A stretch of 5,806 nucleotides of DNA from NCBI GenBank assembly GCA_003497555.1, contig DNNS01000381.1, positions 1-5,806 on the forward strand, given 5' to 3'. Made by a program: the position numbers and the translations under genes. The notes beneath the pieces were generated by a model, which saw only the letters and a program-made list of their open reading frames with translations, was not told the DNA's origin and did not search any database. This DNA comes from Spirochaetia bacterium. Lineage in GTDB: Bacteria > Spirochaetota > UBA12135. Each line of letters begins with the position of its first letter. The stretch's first letter is position 1. This document shows, piece after piece, positions 1 through 5,806 of the stretch.

Positions 1-1
1 A

Positions 2-940
2 TTTTATAATATATACAAAAATAATTTACTCCTGAAAACCATACAGGATAATCTCAATATCTGTGAGTATCTTGATGAATGTATTATATACGGGGACGCT
101 TACAGTTACTTTGTAGAGACTGTTTATAATGCAGGTTCAACATATTCCGTAACCAATGCTTCCTTGCCCCACAATCAGTATCTGCTCAATAATGAAATCG
201 GTTCCGGCGGCGGAAAAATAGCAAATATTTTTGCCGGCCTTTCCCTCCGGGAAAATACTTTGGCGGCGCCGTATGTTTTTTCCATATCTGTTCTTTCCAA
301 TGATAATTACAGTTTTTTTGAAAAAAATTTAACTGTTTATAATCAGATTAATATTTCCTCTTCACCCTCCTGCAGCGCTTTTCCGGCAGATATGAAACTG
401 GTATTTAAAATACCGGTAACCAATCAACAGCTTGTATTCAGAAAAAACCTAAATCCGGGTTATACCATAAATAACCGGAATAATCTGCTGATTGCAAAAT
501 GGGATGAAAAGCGCGACTGGATAAAATTATCAGCCATTTCAAGGCTTGAAAAAAAATCGGATAATTTCAGTTTTTTACTTCTGGAAACCTCGGTAAATTC
601 CCTGGGAACCTTTGGCATAGTTTATAATGCCGATGATGATTATTGCAAACAGGTTCAGGTTAAAAACAGGATGTTTGCGCCTTTTGCGGGATTTCCGGGA
701 TTAGCGGCAGCAAGTATTACCTTTCCTAATCCGAAAAAGGAATCTGTACAGATAGTCATTTATAATATCAGCGGGAGCAGGATATTACAGAAAAAATTTG
801 ACTTCGGCTTGATGGCCTACAGCTGGGATGGAAAAATTGCTAATGATGAAATAGCAGCTCCCGGGCTGTATATTGTAAATATCATTATAGACGGGAAAGA
901 AAAAGAAGCATATAAAACGTATATATATCTGATGAAATAA
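2..940 (+). CDS. C-terminal part of an exported protein with a FlgD-Ig/sorting-like C-terminal domain (5' end outside window)
   Basis: The frame is open from base 2 to the TAA at 938-940 (312 residues) with no stop upstream, so the gene begins before the window. The TTG at 164 is an internal Leu codon: the 54 codons before it read as normal protein and no Shine-Dalgarno precedes it. Residues about 118-217 look like a beta-sandwich segment with a KWD...DW core (Trp167, Trp173) and a closing LGTFGIVYN strand, a pattern often seen just before the terminal domain in large surface proteins. Residues 241-312 match the FlgD-Ig/type-A sorting-like pattern: FPNP at 241-244, then IVIYNISG, a YSWDGK motif, an APGLYIVNI strand and a final lysine. 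In this family such domains end long secreted proteins and are linked to export or surface attachment. The function of the missing N-terminal part cannot be told. The exported call is good; the exact sorting route is inference. Confidence 0.8.
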   Translation, partial: FYNIYKNNLLLKTIQDNLNICEYLDECIIYGDAYSYFVETVYNAGSTYSVTNASLPHNQYLLNNEIGSGGGKIANIFAGLSLRENTLAAPYVFSISVLSNDNYSFFEKNLTVYNQINISSSPSCSAFPADMKLVFKIPVTNQQLVFRKNLNPGYTINNRNNLLIAKWDEKRDWIKLSAISRLEKKSDNFSFLLLETSVNSLGTFGIVYNADDDYCKQVQVKNRMFAPFAGFPGLAAASITFPNPKKESVQIVIYNISGSRILQKKFDFGLMAYSWDGKIANDEIAAPGLYIVNIIIDGKEKEAYKTYIYLMK

Positions 941-1154
941 ATAACAAAAAAATAATAATGAAGATTCCGGTCGCAACGCATCGAGTAATAAATCCAGCAA
1001 TATTACTTGGCAGTATGAAATATGATGCTGATATAAAAATATTATCAAGTCAGATGAAAATTCTGCAATTTCGGAGTATAAAATAAACATTGCAAATCGT
1101 ACAAGTATTTTATTTTATTACTGGTTTAGCGTATTAATCCTGTTTCCCGCAAGT

Positions 1155-1170
1155 CCTCTCCCGGGAGGGG
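1155..1170. repeat. short GC-rich inverted repeat (perfect 10-bp core)
   Basis: The bases CTCCCGGGAG (1158-1167) form a perfect palindrome. Outward, one T/G position is followed by two further C/G pairs, giving a 16-base near-palindrome. It stands out as GC-rich in an AT-rich gap. With no loop and no following T-run it is not a normal terminator. It could be an operator-like site about 155 bases upstream of the gene 2 start, or coincidence. Its right arm also provides a GGGGAG that resembles a Shine-Dalgarno for the TTG at 1180. Confidence 0.4.
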
Positions 1171-1310
1171 AGAATAACCTTGTCTTGCATATCAATTTTG
1201 ATGCCAAACTTCCTGTCAGCTTCAAGATATTTGGTTCGCCGGGGCAAAGCGGTTAATCGCTGCAGCAAAATCACTATGAATCAAAAACGGATATTATTAA
1301 AAAATAAAGA

Positions 1311-1316
1311 AAGGAG
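1311..1316 (+). promoter_or_regulatory. Shine-Dalgarno AAGGAG that sets the gene 2 start
   Basis: AAGGAG lies 7 bases before the GTG at 1324, a near-ideal anti-16S match and spacing. It decides the start of the hydrolase gene in favour of GTG 1324 over in-frame ATG 1276, which has no ribosome site, and TTG 1180. Confidence 0.8.
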
Positions 1317-1323
1317 TTCTGCT

Positions 1324-3495
1324 GTGAAGGATATAAAAATTGAACGAGTTAAAAATGAGCTCAGAATTGAAACAACGATTTTCAAAGTAGTAATTAATGC
1401 AGAAACGGGGATGTTTTCAGATTTTAAAATGTTTGACTCTGAAAATACTCAGTGGGATGATATTGCTGCAGACAAACTTGTCTATAAAAACAAGGCAGGG
1501 ATATCGGTAAAAGACTGTCTTGAAGACAAGTTCTATAAAGATCCGTTCGGCCGCACGAAGGTATTTTATCATGAAGCCCGTAAAATGGTAAATCTCGGAT
1601 CCGGATCAATTCCGGAGTGTACGAATCTGTTTATAAAAGAGGAACCCGGCAGCGTATATGTGCAATTCGACAAAACCTATAAAGACGCTGCTTTTATTTT
1701 TCAGAATCAGATAAATATTTTTAAGGAACATATGAGATGGGACATGGTTTTCAAGTTGCAGGAAGGCTGTGCCGAACGTTCTGTAACAATTGAATATGCA
1801 TTCCCGTTTTTCCGCGCGATCAACGACGGTTATTTTCCGTCCGGCTGGAATTTGTGGGCTCCTCTTGAGGATGCTCCTTACGCTTTCGGGCATTCCGGCG
1901 GATGGGGACATGCTCAGGCATCGTGGTTTGTTCATAAGTTCCCGTACTGTTCGACAAATGCCGGAGCCGGGATCGGCATACCGTTGATGGACGTGTACAG
2001 CACAACATATAACAGCGGTATGGCGCTGATGTCGCCTCCTGATCTTATTAAACCCGAGCTGGTTTTTATTACAGACAAGGAGAATAGTCAGCTTAAGCTT
2101 TCATACGGGAATGTCGGTCTCAGAAAGGGAAAGGAATGGAGAACAAGCGTTCTGTTTTATCCGCACAAAGGAGATTGGCGAGAGGCATTGGGGTATTTTC
2201 ATCAAAAGTACAATGAATATTTCAAATTAAACAATCCGGTAATTGTTGAAAACGAAGGAACCATGTATTACGGATCGCCTGTGATTCCGGAGAAAACTCT
2301 GAAGTCATGGATTAAGCAGATGAAGGTGAAGTGGACTGAAGTCTGTTTCAACAGAATTTTCGGCGACTATATCGGTTACACCGATAAATGGGATTTTGAT
2401 ATGCTCTGGCATCCTACGATGGCAAAAAACAATATTATCAGGGGCCTCACAAGGGATAAAATCAGGGATTATCTGAAAATGCTGAAGAGGAACGGAGTGG
2501 CCTCATACATATATTATAATTACGGTGAGTGTGACAGGGCGCTTGCTGATGAAAAATTCAGGGACTCTATAATACATCATGACCACGGAATTAGAAGCGC
2601 CTGGATGTTCCGTGACCGTGTAAGGGATAATGTCACGATGAATCCTGATATAGAAAAAGCCTGGGGCCAATTTATAGTGAAGCAGGCCGAGGATATATTT
2701 GATACCTATGAAGATCTTGACGGATTTTTTATAGATCAGATGTGCTATCATTCTTATGATTATTCCTGTGATGACGGCGTTACACTTGTTGAAAATGAGC
2801 CTGTGTATGACACCCATAGATCAAGTTTGGCAATTATGGAAAAATTGGGAGAAATACTGCACCGACGCAAAAAAAGCGCTTTTGCCAACGGCCCGTATAA
2901 TATCGAGATAATGAAGTATGCCGATGGTATTATGAGCGAAGGAAGTCTTTCGGGTCTTGCCAAGTATTCATATATGTGTCTTGAGAAACCTGTAATGATT
3001 CTTACATATTGCCTGTTCGGCGAAGGCTTCGAGCGGGTGCTTAAGGCGTGTCTTAAATACGGTGCATTTCCTTCAACTCCATGGCATCACGATCAATGTT
3101 TGCCGCTCCCTCCGGTAAAACCTCCGAAAAGTACACAGATCCTTTATGATAAATATCTGCCGCTGCTGGAATATATGCGAGGGCGCAAATGGGTATTGTC
3201 ATCCGCGCCGGTAAATTTTCCTGCCGGTATCGACGGCAATATTTTTGAGCGCAGAACTGGCGGCTATGTTCTGCCCTTTTACTCAAGCGATTCGCTTTTG
3301 AGCAATAAGTTCTGTACAGAAAAGAATCCGCAGATAATAACCGTGAATCTGAAAGGACTTGAAAAAATAAAAGAAGTAAAATGGTTGTCTGTAAATTTCA
3401 AAGGGACTAAAAAGCTATCCGTAAAACATGACGGAAACTCCATGAAGATTGAGATTTCCCGGCACACAACTGCATCTATTCTGATTTTTGAATAA
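1324..3495 (+). CDS. putative TIM-barrel glycoside hydrolase (GH101/clan GH-D-like, DUF6259-like), no signal peptide
   Basis: The product is 723 residues from GTG 1324, ending at TAA 3493-3495. Three regions are visible. Residues 1 to about 310 are beta-rich, like the N-terminal super-sandwich of many large glycosidases, with a Trp-rich stretch at 175-201 (Trp175, 178, 194, 201). Residues about 314-610 read as an alpha/beta barrel: YYNYGE near 397-402, then LDGFFIDQM with Asp466 and Asp471 at a strand end, then ADGIMSEGS with Asp534 and Glu539 at a later strand end, then PWHHDQ at 586-591. Residues about 623-723 look like a small C-terminal beta domain. In retaining alpha-glycosidases with this layout, an Asp in a DGxxxD strand is the nucleophile and a later Glu or Asp is the acid/base, so Asp471 and Glu539 are the best candidates; this is inference. 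There is no signal peptide or membrane segment, which suggests a cytoplasmic enzyme acting on imported sugar fragments. The substrate cannot be named. The barrel class is fairly likely; the family is uncertain. Confidence 0.75.
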   Translation: MKDIKIERVKNELRIETTIFKVVINAETGMFSDFKMFDSENTQWDDIAADKLVYKNKAGISVKDCLEDKFYKDPFGRTKVFYHEARKMVNLGSGSIPECTNLFIKEEPGSVYVQFDKTYKDAAFIFQNQINIFKEHMRWDMVFKLQEGCAERSVTIEYAFPFFRAINDGYFPSGWNLWAPLEDAPYAFGHSGGWGHAQASWFVHKFPYCSTNAGAGIGIPLMDVYSTTYNSGMALMSPPDLIKPELVFITDKENSQLKLSYGNVGLRKGKEWRTSVLFYPHKGDWREALGYFHQKYNEYFKLNNPVIVENEGTMYYGSPVIPEKTLKSWIKQMKVKWTEVCFNRIFGDYIGYTDKWDFDMLWHPTMAKNNIIRGLTRDKIRDYLKMLKRNGVASYIYYNYGECDRALADEKFRDSIIHHDHGIRSAWMFRDRVRDNVTMNPDIEKAWGQFIVKQAEDIFDTYEDLDGFFIDQMCYHSYDYSCDDGVTLVENEPVYDTHRSSLAIMEKLGEILHRRKKSAFANGPYNIEIMKYADGIMSEGSLSGLAKYSYMCLEKPVMILTYCLFGEGFERVLKACLKYGAFPSTPWHHDQCLPLPPVKPPKSTQILYDKYLPLLEYMRGRKWVLSSAPVNFPAGIDGNIFERRTGGYVLPFYSSDSLLSNKFCTEKNPQIITVNLKGLEKIKEVKWLSVNFKGTKKLSVKHDGNSMKIEISRHTTASILIFE

Positions 3496-3586
3496 GTATT
3501 AAAATATAAAATGTACTTTCGCTTCTGCCTGGGTAACGAACATAACTTTTTTATTTTATCGGGTTTTGTCTAAAGAAACGCCTGAC

Positions 3587-3616
3587 TGCCCCCTCCCCTT
3601 TTTTGGGGGCATTTTT
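3587..3616 (+). terminator. rho-independent terminator after the hydrolase gene
   Basis: TGCCCCC (3587-3593) pairs perfectly with GGGGGCA (3605-3611) around an 11-base loop and is followed at once by TTTTT (3612-3616). It lies 91 bases after the gene 2 stop codon. A second C-block in the loop (3595-3598) could pair with the same G-run in an alternative, weaker register. The structure implies that gene 3 is transcribed separately. Confidence 0.8.
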
Positions 3617-3664
3617 GTCCACTATTAAATCGTGTTTGTCTATGTTTATTATACATTAAAATAT

Positions 3665-3670
3665 TATAAT
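3665..3670 (+). promoter_or_regulatory. possible -10 element (TATAAT) for gene 3
   Basis: A perfect TATAAT lies 69 bases before the gene 3 ATG, downstream of the terminator. No good -35 hexamer sits 16-18 bases upstream; the nearest TTGTCT (3636-3641) is 23 bases away. The surrounding sequence is so AT-rich that a chance match is easy. A promoter somewhere in 3617-3727 is expected from the terminator placement; this exact box is tentative. Confidence 0.25.
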
Positions 3671-3727
3671 ATAAACAGTATATTTAGAAATATAAGAATG
3701 ATATATTTATATGATTTGATTATTTTT

Positions 3728-3733
3728 AGGGAG
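3728..3733 (+). promoter_or_regulatory. Shine-Dalgarno AGGGAG for gene 3
   Basis: AGGGAG lies 6 bases before the ATG at 3740. It supports that ATG, which also opens directly into a signal-peptide-like N-terminus. Confidence 0.7.
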
Positions 3734-3739
3734 TTAATT

Positions 3740-5806
3740 ATGAAAACGTTTTCATTAATAAACAAATCATTATTTAAATCAGAATTGATAAAAGATATAT
3801 TGCTTTCATTATTATGTATTCACTCATTCGCGCATTCAAGAGTAATCGAGGCACCGTCAGGTTATTATACAGAGATCCAAAATGCTGTGAATGAGGCGAT
3901 ACCTGGAGATGTAGTACTGATCCCTTCCGGAACCTGGTATATTTCTCAAACTGTTTATTTAAAAGAAGGAATCCATATTAAAGGAACAGGCAAAGATAGT
4001 ACAATTTTATGCAGGTCCTTTAATCCGAACGTTGCAAATAAAAATCCTATTTTCATATTAAACACTATATCCGGAAAACCTTTCAGAATTTCAGATATAG
4101 GATTTAAGGGTGTAGCAGATTTTTTAACCGCCGTATTCGATGAGGACAGGGGTATTGTAATTTACGGCAAAGCAACTGATTTTATAATTCATGATTGCCG
4201 GTTTACCCGTTTTGCAGGCGTCGGCATTTATCTTTGCGGAATGAGTCTTGCAAGTTTACTTGGACACCCGAAAGGCCTGATTTGTAATAATGAATTTATT
4301 GATAATTATTTTACTGGCTGTACAGGTTATGGTATACAACTTCTGGGAGATGATAGCTGGCCAGTGGAATTACAGCTGGGCAGCCCTGATGCAGTATATA
4401 TCGAAGCAAATTATTTCACAAAAAATCGGCATTGTATAGCTGCTATTGGCGGAGCGCGTTATGTATTCAGATATAATACCAGTGTAGATCATTATTATCC
4501 ATGGGCTGTGATAGATGCACATGGCGCTTATGACCCAAGCATAGGCTGCGGAGAACATGGAACCAGAAGCTACGAATCTTATAACAATCAAATCACCGGC
4601 GGGATAGAAACAGATGGAACTCCTCATCCTACATGGGCTGCAGGAATACGCGGAGGAGACGGCGTAATATTTAGCAACGAGTTTTTTGGATTAAATAATA
4701 ATATGTTTCTTTTTATTGAAAATTTTTATGGACTTATAAATCCAACATATCCCGTTCATTGCCAAACTACTAATTTATGGCTATGGGGCAATACTGCTGA
4801 TGGCATACCGGTAAATAATATTAATATTGGAATAACTAGCACCGATTTGATAAATTTGTCGCCTTTTTTACAGGAGAACAGGGATTTTCATTTTATTCAA
4901 AAAGCAGAATATACACCATATACATATCCTCATCCTATGGGCCGCCTTTCCGGATTCTATAGCCTTGATGATAGTGTAAATGATTACACTATCGATTCAA
5001 GCTGTAATGGAAATGATGGAAATATTTATGGTGATATTGTTTTCGTGCCGGGTAAAATCGGAAATGCCTTTGATTTTTCCGGTAATAATGATTTTATTGA
5101 CTGCGGTAATCCGCAATCTCTGAATATTACTGGCGGAATTACTGTAAGTGCATGGATTTATGCAGAATCAGGATATGTAGAGGGAGTTTCATCGCAAAGA
5201 GTGATAGGCTCAAAGTATAAATGGGCTGAAGGAGGGACAGGAAAGGGATGGCTGTTAGCTTCATCATGGAATGGAAATACTTTATCTTTTACAATATATA
5301 ACGGTACGGGAATTCATGGTTATACATCCGTTACAGATTTTTTTTCATCGGGCTATGGCCTTGGTAAATGGAAGCACGTTGCTGGAGTTTTCAAGCCCGG
5401 GCAATATATCAAACTATATGTCGACGGCTTGTGTGTAAGTACGGATAATTCATCAATTCCCTTGAGCATTCCATATTATAGTGATACTCCAACAATAATT
5501 GGAAAACGGAGTGACGGTAATTATTATTTTGACGGCAAAATTGATGATTTTAAAATATTTTCATGCGCTTTGGAGTCTGATGACATTCAAAAATTATACA
5601 ATATGGCTGGAGACGGTTCCTTTGAAAAAGGGATCGACGGAAACGGCGATTGGTTTGTCAAGAGCGGAACGCCGGAAATTGATTCAGCCGTTCCGTTTGA
5701 TGGAATAAACTGCATCAATTTTTATAAACCCTTAAGCACGCAGTCCTCAGTACTCATTAAACTGTCTGACTATATTCCTGTGAAAGCCGGAGAATATTAT
5801 ACAACA
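3740..5806 (+). CDS. secreted parallel beta-helix protein with LamG domain and start of a CBM-like domain (3' end outside window)
   Basis: The frame is open from ATG 3740 to the last base (689 codons, no stop). Residues 1-33 form a signal peptide: Lys-containing N-region, hydrophobic run about 20-30, likely cut after Ala31-His-Ser33. Residues 34 to about 375 are a right-handed parallel beta-helix. They open with the pectate-lyase-superfamily pattern (IQNAV, PGDVVLIPSGTW, IKGTG, TIL at 46-90) and continue with Asn-rich coils such as CNNEFIDNYF (182-191) and EANYFTKN (222-229). A conserved-looking DAHG (259-262) and EHGTRSYE follow, with His261 and His273. The helix module closes with RDFHF...YTPYTYPHPM (381-400), a tail I associate with beta-helix proteins of this type. 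Residues about 405-621 are a LamG/concanavalin-like domain: FDFSG, ITVSAWIY with Trp472, LYVDG with Asp562, GKIDDFKIF. From 625, DGSFEKG and GDWFVKSG begin a CBM4/9-like jelly roll that is cut by the window edge. The likely role is binding or cleaving a polysaccharide outside the cell. Lyase activity is not shown by any definite catalytic triad, so it could be an adhesin. Confidence 0.85.
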   Translation, partial: MKTFSLINKSLFKSELIKDILLSLLCIHSFAHSRVIEAPSGYYTEIQNAVNEAIPGDVVLIPSGTWYISQTVYLKEGIHIKGTGKDSTILCRSFNPNVANKNPIFILNTISGKPFRISDIGFKGVADFLTAVFDEDRGIVIYGKATDFIIHDCRFTRFAGVGIYLCGMSLASLLGHPKGLICNNEFIDNYFTGCTGYGIQLLGDDSWPVELQLGSPDAVYIEANYFTKNRHCIAAIGGARYVFRYNTSVDHYYPWAVIDAHGAYDPSIGCGEHGTRSYESYNNQITGGIETDGTPHPTWAAGIRGGDGVIFSNEFFGLNNNMFLFIENFYGLINPTYPVHCQTTNLWLWGNTADGIPVNNINIGITSTDLINLSPFLQENRDFHFIQKAEYTPYTYPHPMGRLSGFYSLDDSVNDYTIDSSCNGNDGNIYGDIVFVPGKIGNAFDFSGNNDFIDCGNPQSLNITGGITVSAWIYAESGYVEGVSSQRVIGSKYKWAEGGTGKGWLLASSWNGNTLSFTIYNGTGIHGYTSVTDFFSSGYGLGKWKHVAGVFKPGQYIKLYVDGLCVSTDNSSIPLSIPYYSDTPTIIGKRSDGNYYFDGKIDDFKIFSCALESDDIQKLYNMAGDGSFEKGIDGNGDWFVKSGTPEIDSAVPFDGINCINFYKPLSTQSSVLIKLSDYIPVKAGEYYTT

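Larger units (their letters stand above)
941..1323. other. 383-bp intergenic region without a confident gene
   Basis: This gap separates gene 1 from the preferred GTG start of gene 2. No strong terminator follows gene 1: I find no GC-rich stem followed by a T-run. It holds a perfect palindrome at 1156-1169 (core 1158-1167, listed separately) and an AT-rich block around 1105-1120. The + frame starting at 1032 has no stop for 74 codons (1032-1253). It reads as plausible protein, with a hydrophobic stretch near 1104-1148 followed by a beta-like stretch ending GSPGQSG, but it lacks an ATG and a well-placed ribosome site. Upstream in the same frame are TGA codons at 1023 and 1029. It may be the decayed remnant of a gene or chance. 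The alternative N-terminal extension of gene 2 (from TTG 1180) also lies here. Confidence 0.6.

Noticed and set aside
164..940. A complete 258-residue gene starting at TTG 164
   Set aside because: The same frame is open and protein-like back to base 2, and there is no ribosome site before 164. The gene is 5'-truncated by the window.
958..1086. A 42-codon ORF starting at ATG 958
   Set aside because: No Shine-Dalgarno precedes it (the upstream bases are an A/T run), there is no recognisable domain, and the length is expected by chance in AT-rich sequence.
785..1090. Minus-strand ORF of 101 codons overlapping the end of gene 1
   Set aside because: Most of it is antisense to the well-supported FlgD-Ig-like domain, and its translation is a low-complexity hydrophobic/aromatic shadow.
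1424..3467. Several minus-strand ORFs and one + ORF (1790-1987) inside the hydrolase gene
   Set aside because: All lie within a confident coding frame, lack ribosome sites and have no domain-like sequence.
3740..3832. Lipoprotein signal peptide with Cys26 as the lipidated residue
   Set aside because: The residues before Cys26 are Leu-Leu, not the Gly/Ala/Ser expected at the -1 position of a lipobox. An ordinary signal peptidase I site fits better.
4370..4627. Minus-strand ORF of 85 codons inside the beta-helix gene
   Set aside because: It is antisense to clear beta-helix coils and shows no independent gene signals.
5499..5708. + strand ORF of 69 codons in the LamG/CBM region
   Set aside because: It is out of frame with the LamG closing strand (GKIDDFKIF) and the following domain, both of which are clearly coding.

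Overview
The window is a 5.8 kb, AT-rich bacterial fragment with three protein-coding genes, all on the + strand. Two are cut by the window edges. In order: (1) the C-terminal 312 residues of a large exported protein ending in a FlgD-Ig/sorting-like domain; (2) an intact gene of about 723 codons for a putative TIM-barrel glycoside hydrolase with a large N-terminal beta domain and no signal peptide; (3) the first 689 codons of a secreted modular protein with a signal peptide, a right-handed parallel beta-helix, a LamG/concanavalin-like domain and the start of a further jelly-roll, CBM-like domain.

Layout: gene 1 ends at 940. A 383-bp gap (941-1323) follows, with no confident gene, one perfect 10-bp palindrome and a 74-codon stop-free stretch that looks coding-like but has no credible start. 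Gene 2 runs 1324-3495 from a GTG with a strong Shine-Dalgarno. A GC-rich hairpin plus T-tract (3587-3616) looks like its rho-independent terminator. After an AT-rich leader, gene 3 starts at an ATG at 3740 with an AGGGAG ribosome site and stays open to the last base.

Organism: modular exported proteins with FlgD-Ig-like C-termini, beta-helix plus LamG architectures and orphan glycosidase-like barrels are typical of polysaccharide-degrading anaerobes and environmental lineages of the FCB and PVC groups (for example Fibrobacterota, candidate phyla near Latescibacterota/KSB1, Lentisphaerota/Kiritimatiellota). The window has no marker gene, so this is inference from gene content only.

How they fit together: the shared theme is carbohydrate handling outside and inside the cell. 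The beta-helix/LamG protein would bind or cleave a polymer at the surface, and the leaderless hydrolase could act on imported fragments. The terminator and separate ribosome sites argue that genes 2 and 3 are separate transcription units, so a functional link is unproven. There is no transporter, regulator, mobile element, CRISPR array or RNA gene that I can support.
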